Assembly: GCF_000364445.2 (NCBI RefSeq)
Contig: NZ_CP043538.1
Span: 5,909,447 to 5,973,446, forward strand
Direction: 5' to 3'
DNA: 64,000 nucleotides
DNA from: Methylobacterium mesophilicum SR1.6/6
Lineage (GTDB): Bacteria > Pseudomonadota > Alphaproteobacteria > Rhizobiales > Beijerinckiaceae
In this document: positions 16,809-24,895 of the stretch, piece after piece
How positions within the stretch are numbered: the first letter of the stretch is position 1
Layout: every line of letters begins with the position of its first letter
Position numbers and translations under genes: made by a program
Notes under the pieces: model-generated
Seen by the model: the letters and a program-made list of their open reading frames with translations, nothing else
Database searches by the model: none
What the model was told of the DNA's origin: nothing

Positions 16809-17630
16809 CTACGGAACCTCGGCTTTCGGCGCGACGGCGGCGTCGTGCTGGCCGCTGCGGGCGAGGGCGGAGGCCACGAAGCCCGACGCCTTCATTTCCT
16901 CGATGAAGCGGCTGAGGTCGGCCAAGGCCGCGTCGCGTCCTTTCGGCACCGCCACGGCCTGCTCGATCACCATGAACCGACCGGGAAGGACGCGCATGTC
17001 CGCGTGTTCGCGCGCGTAGATCTCCAGCGGCTGACGGACCGAGGCGACCGCGTCCAGCCGCTCCTGCCGGAACAGGTCCAGGGCCGCCTGCGAGGTGGGC
17101 GCGAAGACGCGCTCGGCCGACGTGAGGGCGCGCGCCAGGTACAGATCGTAGGCCGTGTTTCGGCCGACCGCGATCCGCACCCCGGGCCGGTCGACTTGTC
17201 CGTTCTCGTGGAGTGGGGAATCCTGCGGGACCATGTAGGCGCCCTCGATGATCACGTAGGGCGGGGTGAAGGCGATCGTCTCGGCCCGCTTCGGGTCGAT
17301 GGCCAGAAAGGCGACATCCCAGGTCTGCGGGCCGTCCAGCGCATCGACGACCTTGCCCGCGGTATCGAAGGTCGTGAACGACACCGGGACCTTGAGCCGG
17401 CGGCCGAGTTCGCGCGCCAGATCGGCCGAGATCCCGGCCGGCTCCCCGTCAGGCCCTTTCTGGGCCAGAACGATATTGCCGTAATTGATGGCCGCGCGCA
17501 GCGTCCCCGTCGGCGCGAGGCTGCGTGCGAATCCGTTGTCGTCCGCGTCCGCCATTCTGAGGCCTCCGGCGATGAGAATGATGAGGGCCGCGCAGAGGGC
17601 GGCCGGCCTTGTCACGGTGGGGATGCGCAT
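16809..17630 (-). CDS. Substrate-binding protein, family 3 (amino-acid type)
   Basis: This 273-residue periplasmic protein has a signal peptide (residues 1-29, hydrophobic AALCAALIILIAGGL). The body has the family 3 plan: SLAPTGTLRAAINYGN, DLARELGRRLKVPVSF, then WDVAFLAIDPKRAETIAFTPP and YVIIEGAYMV, as in polar amino-acid and related ABC binding proteins. No permease or ATPase gene is adjacent. The Ldh-type dehydrogenase and IlvD/Edd genes upstream on the same strand suggest a small organic or sugar acid as ligand, but this is inference. Confidence 0.83.
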   Translation of the reverse strand: MRIPTVTRPAALCAALIILIAGGLRMADADDNGFARSLAPTGTLRAAINYGNIVLAQKGPDGEPAGISADLARELGRRLKVPVSFTTFDTAGKVVDALDGPQTWDVAFLAIDPKRAETIAFTPPYVIIEGAYMVPQDSPLHENGQVDRPGVRIAVGRNTAYDLYLARALTSAERVFAPTSQAALDLFRQERLDAVASVRQPLEIYAREHADMRVLPGRFMVIEQAVAVPKGRDAALADLSRFIEEMKASGFVASALARSGQHDAAVAPKAEVP

Positions 17631-17708
17631 CGTGGTGGGTTCGTCCTTCCGGCCAGTCCGCGTAGCTGTCAGGCGGGGTCCATGCGGGCGCGGCGGATCG
17701 CGCCCGCC

Positions 17709-18758
17709 CTACCAGCCGAACGGGATCCCGGCCTCTCCGGCGAGCCGGCGGAGGTCGGCCAGGGTGTCGTCGGGCAGGGCCAACCCCTCGGCGCGGTTCC
17801 GCGCGTCGTTGCGGGCCTCGATCTCCCCCGGATAGAACACCTCCTCAAAGCCCTGCGCCAGCGGCACGGCCTTCAGCTCGGCGATCAGCTGGTCCATGCG
17901 GGCGTTGAACTCAGGCAGCGGCTGGATCTGCGCGATGTCGATCGCGATCATCAGCTGCCCCGCCCCGCTGCGGTGCTCGGTCTGGTAGGGGCCGGTGACG
18001 CGCGGCCCGAAGGCGCTGCCGGTCAGCACGCCCGAGAGCATGTCCATCATCAGCGCGATGGCATAGCCCTTGTGCTGGGCCATCGGCAGGATGATCCCGT
18101 CGATGGCCGCCGCCGGATCGGTGGTCGGCCTGCCCGCCGCGTCTAGGGCCCAGCCGTCCGGGATCGGCTGCCCCTTCTGCTTGGCGAGGTAGACCTTGCC
18201 CCGGGCGACGCCGGTGTTGGCGATGTCGAGCGCCATCGGCGCGTGCGCGCCGGCCGGGCAGGCCCAGGACCACGGGTTGGTGCCGACCGTCTTCGTCCGG
18301 CCGCCCCACGGCGCCATGGCCGGGCTGGCATTGGTCGCGAGGAACGCCACGCAGCCCGCGTGGGCGGCCATCAGGGTGAAGTACAGGGCCGTGCCGAAGT
18401 GCCCGGAATTCCGCAAAGCGACGGCGCTGACCCCGTGCAGCTTCGCCCGGCGGATTGCCTCCCTCATCGCGTGGGCGGTGAGCACCTGCCCCATGCCGTC
18501 ATGGCCGTCGATCACCGCGAGGCCGCCGGCATCGACCACCGTCTCGGGCTGGGCCGCCGGGGCGCAGACCCTCGCCTTCAGCCGGGCCGTGTACCACGAG
18601 AGCCGCATGACGCCGTGCGACTGGTGCCCCCAGAGGTCCGCCTGAACCAGGGTGTCGGCGGCGAGATAGGCCTCAGGCTCCGGCATGCCGGCGGCCGCGT
18701 AGACGGCACTGGCGAAATCGCGGAGCCGGTCGGCTGGGATGCGGGCGGGGCTGGCCAT
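17709..18758 (-). CDS. Malate/L-lactate dehydrogenase family (Ldh2-type) oxidoreductase
   Basis: This 349-residue NAD(P)-dependent enzyme starts at ATG 18758 behind AAGGAG. It shows the Ldh2 signatures GHQSHGVMRL near residue 45, NSGHFGTALYF near 115 with the catalytic histidine, and ATNASPAMAPWGG near 140. The family reduces 2-oxo acids such as 2,3-diketogulonate, ureidoglycolate precursors or delta-1-piperideine-2-carboxylate, and is unrelated to classical lactate dehydrogenase. The gene follows the IlvD/Edd dehydratase gene by about 130 bases on the same strand. A dehydratase making a 2-oxo acid followed by a reductase of such acids is a coherent sugar-acid pair. Confidence 0.88.
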   Translation of the reverse strand: MASPARIPADRLRDFASAVYAAAGMPEPEAYLAADTLVQADLWGHQSHGVMRLSWYTARLKARVCAPAAQPETVVDAGGLAVIDGHDGMGQVLTAHAMREAIRRAKLHGVSAVALRNSGHFGTALYFTLMAAHAGCVAFLATNASPAMAPWGGRTKTVGTNPWSWACPAGAHAPMALDIANTGVARGKVYLAKQKGQPIPDGWALDAAGRPTTDPAAAIDGIILPMAQHKGYAIALMMDMLSGVLTGSAFGPRVTGPYQTEHRSGAGQLMIAIDIAQIQPLPEFNARMDQLIAELKAVPLAQGFEEVFYPGEIEARNDARNRAEGLALPDDTLADLRRLAGEAGIPFGW

Positions 18759-18886
18759 GGGACGCTCCTTCAGTCTCGGCGGGAGGGGCGGGTGCGCAAC
18801 CGGAACGCGCGGTTGAGGAAGCCGCCGGCTATCGCGGCGTCGGCGCCCGGGCCGGTCGACGCGACGGTCCCGGACGGCCCGGGCCG

Positions 18887-20614
18887 TCAGCCCTCGGCCT
18901 TGGCGGGGACGTCCTTGGCGGGGACGTCTTTGGCGAGGAAGTCGAAGTCGCAGCCCTCCGGGGCCTGCGTGACGCTGCGCCGGTAGAGGGCCTTGTAGCC
19001 GCGGGTCGGGGCCGGCGGCGGCCGGTGGTCGGCGAGCCGGCGGGCGATCTCGTCCTGCGCGACCAGGAGATCGACGCGCTTGTCTTGGATCGACAGGCGG
19101 ATGCGGTCGCCGTCGCGTACCGCCGCCAGCGGGCCGCCGACCGCGGCCTCCGGCGCCACGTGCAGCACGATCGACCCGAAGGCCGTGCCCGACATCCGCG
19201 CGTCGGAGATGCGGACCATGTCCTTCACCCCCGCCTGGGCCAGCTTCTTGGGGATCGGCAGGTAGCCAGCCTCCGGCATGCCGGCCGCGTGCGGGCCGGC
19301 ATTCTGCAGGACGAGGATGTCGCCGGGCGCCACGTCGAGCGCGGGATCGTCGATCCGCGCCGACAGATCCTCCAGGCCGGTGAACACCACCGCCCGGCCC
19401 TCCGACTCGAACAGCTCGGGCGTCGCTGCCGCGCGCTTGAAGATCGCCCCGTCGGGCGCGAGGCTGCCGGACAGAGCCACGAGGCCGCCCACCGGCGACA
19501 CGGGATCCGCCGCGGTGCGGATCACCGCGCGGTCGACCCAAGCCTCCGGCTCGTCGAGCCGCTCTGCGAGCGTCCGGCCCTCCACGTCCACGGTGTCGAG
19601 GTGGAGGAGCGGGCGCAGCTCGCGCAGGAGCGCGCCCATGCCGCCGGCGGCGTGGAAATCCTCCATGTAGCCCTGGCCCACAGGCTTCAGGTCGACCAGC
19701 ACCGGCGTCTCGTCGGAGATCTGATTGAAGCGCTCGGGCGAGAGCCGGATGCCGAGCCGTCCTGCGATGGCGGTGAGGTGCACGATGGCGTTGGTCGAGC
19801 CCGACACCGCCATCAGCACGCGGATCGCGTTCTCGACCGACTTCTGGGTGATCACCTGGGAGGGCCGGATCCGCGTCTCGATCAGCCGCACCGCCGCGCG
19901 GCCCGTTTCCTCGGCAGCCACCAGCCGGTCGGAATGCACCGCCGGGATTGCCGCGGTGCCCGGCAGCGACATCCCGAGCGCCTCGGCGATGCACGCCATG
20001 GTCGAGGCCGTGCCCATCACCGCGCAGGTGCCCGCCGTGACCGAGAGCCGGCCCTCGACCTCGGCGATCTCCTCGGCGTCGACGGTGCCGGCCCGGTACT
20101 TGGCCCAGAAGCCCCGGCAATCCGTGCAGGCGCCGAGCCGCTGGCCGCGGTGGCGGCCGGTGGACATCGGGCCGGTCACCAGCTGGATCGCCGGCAGGTC
20201 GGCGGAGGCCGCGCCCATGAGCTGGGCCGGCACGGTCTTGTCGCAGCCGCCGATCAGCACCACCGCGTCCATCGGCTGGGCGCCGATCATCTCCTCGGTG
20301 TCCATGGCCATGAGGTTGCGGTACATCATGCTGGTCGGGTTGAGGAAAACCTCGCCGAGCGACACGGTCGGGAACGGCCGCGGCAGGGCCCCGGCCGCCA
20401 GCACGCCGCGGGAGACCGCCTCCACCAGCTCGGGCATGCCCCGGTGGCAGTTGTTGAAGCCCGACGGCGTCATGGCGATGCCGACCACCGGCTTGTTCAG
20501 CAGGTCGACCGAGATGCCCATGGAGCGCGCGAAGGAGCGGCGCAGGTAGCGGGCGAAGTCGCGGTCGCCGTAGTTGGTCAGGCCGCGGTCGAAGCCGTGC
20601 GGTTCGTCGGTCAT
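18887..20614 (-). CDS. IlvD/Edd family dehydratase, probably sugar-acid specific
   Basis: This 575-residue Fe-S dehydratase starts at ATG 20614 with GAGGAG upstream. Cysteine segments for the cluster are GGCDKTVPAQ, GACTDCRGFW and GTCAVMGTASTMAC; SGSTNAIVHL and DARMSGTAFGS are also typical of the family. Length and the segment GYKALYRRSV near the C-terminus fit the arabonate/xylonate-type branch better than biosynthetic IlvD. These enzymes convert an aldonic acid to a 2-keto-3-deoxy acid. The C-terminus ends in a short repeat caused by a 15-base DNA duplication (18898-18927). A decayed dehydrogenase overlaps its start codon in the upstream direction. Confidence 0.87.
   Translation of the reverse strand: MTDEPHGFDRGLTNYGDRDFARYLRRSFARSMGISVDLLNKPVVGIAMTPSGFNNCHRGMPELVEAVSRGVLAAGALPRPFPTVSLGEVFLNPTSMMYRNLMAMDTEEMIGAQPMDAVVLIGGCDKTVPAQLMGAASADLPAIQLVTGPMSTGRHRGQRLGACTDCRGFWAKYRAGTVDAEEIAEVEGRLSVTAGTCAVMGTASTMACIAEALGMSLPGTAAIPAVHSDRLVAAEETGRAAVRLIETRIRPSQVITQKSVENAIRVLMAVSGSTNAIVHLTAIAGRLGIRLSPERFNQISDETPVLVDLKPVGQGYMEDFHAAGGMGALLRELRPLLHLDTVDVEGRTLAERLDEPEAWVDRAVIRTAADPVSPVGGLVALSGSLAPDGAIFKRAAATPELFESEGRAVVFTGLEDLSARIDDPALDVAPGDILVLQNAGPHAAGMPEAGYLPIPKKLAQAGVKDMVRISDARMSGTAFGSIVLHVAPEAAVGGPLAAVRDGDRIRLSIQDKRVDLLVAQDEIARRLADHRPPPAPTRGYKALYRRSVTQAPEGCDFDFLAKDVPAKDVPAKAEG
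18898..18927. repeat. 15-base tandem duplication in the 3' end of the dehydratase gene
   Basis: CCTTGGCGGGGACGT occurs twice in direct succession, with a third diverged partial copy following. It is in frame and gives the repeated residues KDVPA at the C-terminus, so the protein grew by five residues, probably by replication slippage. Confidence 0.85.
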
Positions 20615-20930
20615 GATCGTCTCCTCGCGTGGGCGGCTCGGGTGTCCCGGCCGACCGGTCGGTGTCGGCGGTCGCCTTGCTCCCGGCTCCTTAAGCGCGC
20701 GCCGGGCAGGTCCTCCGACGCGCGGCTCATCCCGCCCCTGTCCTTCTCGCCGCGATCCCGGCGGAGCGCCGCCTGATAGGTTGTGGTGGCCGCCAGAACC
20801 GGCATCGGGATGCAGAAGGCCTCCGGTTCGGCGCCGCCGACGAGATCCGTGCAGGCATGGCCCATCGGAGGGCCGTCCGAGAAGGGGCCACGCGGGATCC
20901 GGGGCACGAAAACGCCGCGGCGTAACTGCG
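20611..20930 (-). pseudogene. Remnant of an NAD-binding hydroxyacid dehydrogenase (HIBADH/LtnD-like), C-terminal part
   Basis: A frame ending in a TGA that overlaps the dehydratase ATG (ATGA) translates from about 20930 to residues such as PMGHACTDLVGGAE and FCIPMPVLAATTTYQAALRR, then RGEKDRGGM. This follows the end of 3-hydroxyisobutyrate or L-threonate dehydrogenases (the xPLPLAAxxxQxY helix and the GxxDxxA segment). The N-terminal Rossmann domain is missing and the usual catalytic KDLG reads TDLV, so I call it a decayed gene. The overlap suggests it was once co-translated with the dehydratase. A short intact gene of unknown role is the alternative. Confidence 0.45.
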
Positions 20931-21166
20931 TCCGCTGCCCGGATTGACGACATCGCCGGCTACGGGCCGGCGTGCGGATGAGGGCGCTCCTCGACCGCGA
21001 ATTGGGTGACGGGAGCCTCTTCGCGGATGTCGACCGCGGGGACCATCGCACCCGATGCGGTCTTCAACTGGGCTGCGATGGCCAATGCCTGACGCCGAAG
21101 GACGCCGTGCTTCGCCAGATCGGCGAAATCAACGTCGCGTGGCAGGCATCGATTCCGGGCCGAGCA
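20615..21166. other. Gap between dehydratase and SRPBCC genes, holding gene remnants
   Basis: It contains the dehydrogenase remnant (20611-20930). From 21166 down to about 20973 the minus strand continues open in the same frame directly after the TGA of the SRPBCC/PNPOx gene, for about 63 codons ending in TAG (residues such as DFADLAKHGVLRRQALAIAA and AVDIREEAPVTQFAVEE). Composition is coding-like, but no start codon or family is recognised. Confidence 0.4.
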
Positions 21167-22324
21167 TCAAGTCTCCCCGCGCTCCAGCAGCGCGCGGTAA
21201 TCATCCAGGGTCAGTGCTTCGGCCTGGCGTGCGTCGATCGCGAGCCGATCCCGATCGGGCAGAACATCCCCGAACACGTCGATGCGCTTCCAGGCCGGAA
21301 GCTCGCCGGCTCGCTCCTGCCCCGGCACGAAGCCGGAGGTCGATTGCCGCTCGTAGCGATGGATGTAGCGCGGACAGTTCACGAAGACCTCGGCGATCCC
21401 GATCCGGATCACCAGTTCGGCGCCGGGATGCCGCGCGAGGATCTCCGCATCGCGGGACATCTGCGCCGTGCCGTGGAGGCGCAGGCGATGCGGTGTCTCG
21501 AAGTCGACGAACAGGAGGCCGAGCTTCGGGTTCGCCGCGAGATTGCCGGCGGTGAGATACATGCCGTTGCCGTCGTAGCTCGGGAGTTCGAGTTGGCGCG
21601 GGCTCACCACGCGCACGAAACCGCGCGCGCCGCCCTTGTACGAGCAGGTCGGAAACCCGCGATGGTCGATCGAGGTGACGAACGCCAGATCCTGCCGGGC
21701 GATGAAGGCCTGCTGGCGCGCGCTGAGCTCGCTTGTCACCGACAGGGTGCGCAGCCGGTTCGCGAGATCGCGGGTCTCGAATTCCTCTTGGAAGACCCGG
21801 TGCCGGGGACCGTAGAGATTGCTGATCGCCCCCAGCGGTGGCGTGAAGACGGCCGCGTCGGGTTGCGGCGTCGTGCTCCAGCGCAGGCGTTCCAGGCAGA
21901 TCGCCCAGGCTGCGCCGTACCAGTCGGCCGTCTCCTGGCGGTCGAGGCGGGTGTGGGAGAGCGTCAGCTCGGTGACGTCCGGCCCGAGCGGGCGCAGGTC
22001 GATCTGGACCCGCGAGGCCGGGCCGGCCAGCGGCCCGTCTCCGGCGTAGTGCCACGTCATCGCGACGCGTCGCCCCGGCAGGATCTCCAGGAACGCGCCG
22101 GAGACCGCGTAGGCCCGCCCGTCCGGGTTGCAGCCCTCGAGGCTGAACGCGCCGCCGACCCGCAGCTCGCAGCGCGCCGCGCGGACCTCGCCGGCCCCCG
22201 GTGTCAGCCATTGGACGAGCCGGCGCGGGTCGGTGCAGGCGGCGAACACCAAATCCGCGCAGGCATCGAGCTGGCGGATGAGGGCGATCGCGATCCGCGG
22301 CTCGTCGGAGGCGTCATCGGACAT
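21167..22324 (-). CDS. Fusion of SRPBCC (AHSA1-like) domain and pyridoxamine-phosphate-oxidase-like flavin domain
   Basis: This 385-residue protein joins two domains. Residues 1-150 are an SRPBCC/AHSA1 domain (RQLDACADLVFAACTDPRRL, VAMTWHYAGDGP, LTLSHTRLDR). Residues 170-385 are a split-barrel PNPOx-like domain (FVTSIDHRGFPTCSYKGG, YDGNGMYLTAGNLAANPKLG, LFVDFETPHRLRLHG) of the sort that binds FMN or F420-like flavins. The two occur separately in most genomes; SRPBCC proteins often accompany ArsR regulators, as one does here two genes upstream. The gene follows the MFS gene by 35 bases. Ligand and reaction are unknown. Confidence 0.82.
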   Translation of the reverse strand: MSDDASDEPRIAIALIRQLDACADLVFAACTDPRRLVQWLTPGAGEVRAARCELRVGGAFSLEGCNPDGRAYAVSGAFLEILPGRRVAMTWHYAGDGPLAGPASRVQIDLRPLGPDVTELTLSHTRLDRQETADWYGAAWAICLERLRWSTTPQPDAAVFTPPLGAISNLYGPRHRVFQEEFETRDLANRLRTLSVTSELSARQQAFIARQDLAFVTSIDHRGFPTCSYKGGARGFVRVVSPRQLELPSYDGNGMYLTAGNLAANPKLGLLFVDFETPHRLRLHGTAQMSRDAEILARHPGAELVIRIGIAEVFVNCPRYIHRYERQSTSGFVPGQERAGELPAWKRIDVFGDVLPDRDRLAIDARQAEALTLDDYRALLERGET

Positions 22325-22359
22325 GGCTGCGGCCCTTCCAGGATGATCGGGGCGATCCG

Positions 22360-24069
22360 TCAGACGATCGCGTCGAGGGGGCGGCCCCGCGTCTCGGGTA
22401 GGAACAGGGCCGAGACGAGAAAGGCGACGGCCAGGACGACGAGTGCGTACCAGAGCCCGGCATAGAGATTCCCGGTCATCGTGAACGCCGAGAAGGCGAT
22501 GGCCGGCAGGAAGCCGCCGAACCAGCCCCCGACCGCGTAGGGCACGGAGAGGGCCGTGTTGCGGATGCGGGTCGGGAAAAGTTCGATCATCCAGGCGGCG
22601 AGGGGGGCCGAGGCCAGGGCCACGCAGGCGTTGAGAAGGCTGAGCAGGGCGATCAACGCCGGCAGGTTGGTCTTGGCCGGGTCGGCCTTGGCTGGATAGC
22701 CCGCCGCCGCGACCGCGGCCGCCAGGGCCTTGCCGAAATCGGTTGTCCGCGCGTCGAGTGCCTTCTTGTCGAGACCGGTTCCGTCGAAGGCGGCGAGGCT
22801 CGCCGTGCCGATCATGATCTGCACCGGACTGCCGGGCGGCAGGTCGCGGGTCGCGTAGGGCACGCCGAGCTTGGCGACGGTCCGGCGGGCGAGGTCGCAG
22901 GGGCTCTCGAACCGGGCGAGGCCGAACGGGTCGAACTGGCGGCTGCACCCCGACGGATCGGCGGCCACCACGACAGGCCTGTCGGCGACCGCCGCCGCGA
23001 GGGCGGGATGGGCGTAGCGGGTCACACCCTCGTAGACCGGCGCCGCCAGGAGGGCCGTGCCCAGGAAGCCCGCGAGCATGATCGGCTTGCGGCCGATCCG
23101 GTCCGAGAGCCAGCCCGCGGCGATCATGCAGGCGACGAGGCAGGTGCTGTAGCCGAGGATCGTGTAGTGCAGGAGGAACGGGTCGATCTTCAGGTTCAGC
23201 ATCAGCAGATAGATCGGGTAGGTGCCCGTCGCGCTCGCGACCGACTGCCCGGCGACGAGGCCGAACAGGACCAGGAGCACGATCCGCAGGCTCGACCAGC
23301 GCCCCAGGGCCTCCCGGACCGGCTGGCGCGATCCGCCGCCGCCCCGGCGCATCCGCAGGAAGACCGGCGATTCCTGCAGTTTCAGCCGCATGTACACCGA
23401 GACCAGCATGAGGACGGCCGAGAGCAGGAAGGGGATGCGCCATCCCCACGCCTCGAACGCCGCCTTGCCGAGCAGCGTCTCGCAGGCGATCACCACGAGG
23501 ATCGCCAGGACGAGGCCGCAGGCCATGGTGATGCCGACGGCGCTCGTCGCGAGGCCGCGCCGGTCGGCCGGCGCATGCTCGGCGATGTAGGTGACAGCAC
23601 CGCCGAACTCGCCCCCGAAGGCGAGCCCCTGCACGATGCGCAGGCCCATCAGCAGGGCCGGCGAGAGCACGCCGATGGCCGCGTAGGGCGGCAGCAGGCC
23701 GATCGCCACCGTCGCGCCGCCCATGATCACGATCGTCAGGAGGAAGGTGTATTTCCGCCCGACGAGATCCCCCAGGCGCCCGAAGATCAGCCCGCCGAAC
23801 GGTCGGGCGAGGAAAGTCACGGCGGCGGAGAGAAGGGTGAAGACGTAGGCGTAGGCCTCGTCCAGGCCCGAAAAGAACTGCCGGGCGACGATGGCGGCCA
23901 TCGGCCCGAACAGGACGAGGTCGTAGGCCTCGAACACTGCGCCGAGGGAGGAGGCCACGATCACCCTCCGGACGCGCGCCCGATCCTCCGGGGCCGCCGC
24001 CCGCGCGATCCCTCCGCCGGTTTGTCCCGCGCGCCCTGCGGAACTCGGGACAGCGATGTTCTGGGCCAT
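22360..24069 (-). CDS. MFS transporter, MHS (metabolite:H+ symporter) family with enlarged loop
   Basis: This 569-residue carrier begins at ATG 24069 with GGAGACC upstream. It has the MHS motifs SSLGAVFEAYDLVLFG, RPFGGLIFGRLGDLVGRKYTF and a second SDRIGRKPIML, and ends PETRGRPLD. MHS members import citrate, proline/betaine, 2-oxoglutarate or shikimate. Compared with the usual 430-460 residues it carries about 110 extra residues between helices of the C-terminal half (about 385-490), probably an external domain with two cysteines. It lies between the arsR-type and SRPBCC/PNPOx genes, and the three form one unit. Confidence 0.87.
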   Translation of the reverse strand: MAQNIAVPSSAGRAGQTGGGIARAAAPEDRARVRRVIVASSLGAVFEAYDLVLFGPMAAIVARQFFSGLDEAYAYVFTLLSAAVTFLARPFGGLIFGRLGDLVGRKYTFLLTIVIMGGATVAIGLLPPYAAIGVLSPALLMGLRIVQGLAFGGEFGGAVTYIAEHAPADRRGLATSAVGITMACGLVLAILVVIACETLLGKAAFEAWGWRIPFLLSAVLMLVSVYMRLKLQESPVFLRMRRGGGGSRQPVREALGRWSSLRIVLLVLFGLVAGQSVASATGTYPIYLLMLNLKIDPFLLHYTILGYSTCLVACMIAAGWLSDRIGRKPIMLAGFLGTALLAAPVYEGVTRYAHPALAAAVADRPVVVAADPSGCSRQFDPFGLARFESPCDLARRTVAKLGVPYATRDLPPGSPVQIMIGTASLAAFDGTGLDKKALDARTTDFGKALAAAVAAAGYPAKADPAKTNLPALIALLSLLNACVALASAPLAAWMIELFPTRIRNTALSVPYAVGGWFGGFLPAIAFSAFTMTGNLYAGLWYALVVLAVAFLVSALFLPETRGRPLDAIV

Positions 24070-24115
24070 GGAAGGTCTCCCTGTTCTCCGGTTCGGCACC
24101 GTGGGGGACGCGGGC

Positions 24116-24475
24116 TCAGGGCGGGCCCGCCTCCCGCTTCATCTGGGCGAGCAGGTCCTCCAGCGCGTCGAGGCGCTCCGTCCAGAAGACTTCGTAGGCC
24201 TGGAGCCAGCGATGGGCCGTCAGCAGGGCCATCGGCTCGAGCCGGCAGAGGTGCGAGCGGCCCTGCACCTGCCGCGTGACCAGCCCCGCGGCCTCGAGCG
24301 TCCGCACGTGCTTCGACACAGCGACGCTCGACATCGGGAAGGCGGGAGCGAGCTCGCCGAGCCCATAGGGCCTCTCGGCGAGCATGCGCACGATCGCACG
24401 GCGAGTCGGGTCAGCGAGCGCATGGAAGAGAGCATCCAGGGCCGCCTCACACGCTTGAACCATGTGGTAATTCAT
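24116..24475 (-). CDS. ArsR/SmtB family transcriptional regulator
   Basis: This 119-residue winged-helix regulator shows the typical ArsR core: ALFHALADPTRRAIVRMLAE, a recognition helix in SSVAVSKHVRTLEAAGLV and the wing QGRSHLCRLEP. It lacks the CxC metal motif of ArsR or SmtB proper, so it belongs to the non-metal class often found beside SRPBCC genes. The ATG at 24475 sits inside a perfect palindrome; an alternative ATG at 24463 lies in a second half-similar site. Neither has a clear ribosome binding site, so leaderless translation is possible. It heads a unit with the MFS and SRPBCC/PNPOx genes. Confidence 0.87.
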   Translation of the reverse strand: MNYHMVQACEAALDALFHALADPTRRAIVRMLAERPYGLGELAPAFPMSSVAVSKHVRTLEAAGLVTRQVQGRSHLCRLEPMALLTAHRWLQAYEVFWTERLDALEDLLAQMKREAGPP

Positions 24476-24494
24476 AAAACCATTTGGTTTTATG
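24459..24494. promoter_or_regulatory. Tandem palindromic operator overlapping the arsR-type start
   Basis: CATAAAACCA and its exact inverse TGGTTTTATG (24473-24494, two-base centre) form a perfect 22-base palindrome. Its core ACCATTTGGT (24479-24488) recurs as ACCATGTGGT at 24459-24468, exactly 20 bases away, so both lie on the same face of the helix. The site covers the possible start codons, as expected for ArsR autorepression. Confidence 0.65.
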
Positions 24495-24895
24495 TCAAGG
24501 ACGATGCCGAGGGTTCGCGCAGGCTGGAATTCCCGGCCCATCGGCAAGCGAGATCCGGAGCCTCGTGCGCCGCAGCGTTGCTGTCGGAGTTGCAACTTCC
24601 ACCGTCATCGCCCGCGCAGCGTAGCGACCCAGGGGAGCGCGGCCGCGACGAAGGTGGCGCCGGCGGGTCTCTCAGCTGGGCTCGCAAGGACGGCGATGCC
24701 GAAGTCGTCAACCGAACACGATCTCAGACGTACCGTGCGCCTCTCAAAGGCGATCGACGTCTATAGTCCTACGATGGTCGAGGCGGCCCAGAGGCGCGTT
24801 CGTCCGGCATCCGGCAGATCCGGGGTGGAAACCGGACACGCCACCTGTCCGGACCGCGTCGCAATCGCCCCGCTCGAAGGTGGAGCGCTCCGGCG
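24495..24895. other. Intergenic gap with a degraded inverted repeat
   Basis: No gene is supported. The stretch at 24602-24693 is a decayed inverted repeat, listed separately. The remainder shows no coding bias or promoter I can defend. Confidence 0.55.
24602..24693. repeat. Degraded dispersed inverted repeat
   Basis: The left arm starts CCGTCATCGCCCGCGCAGCG and the right arm ends CTGGGCTCGCAAGGACGG; read inverted, the right arm aligns to the left with several mismatches. The consensus resembles the CGTCATTGCGAGC-type dispersed repeat seen in related genomes and the element at 28583-28676. Confidence 0.45.
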
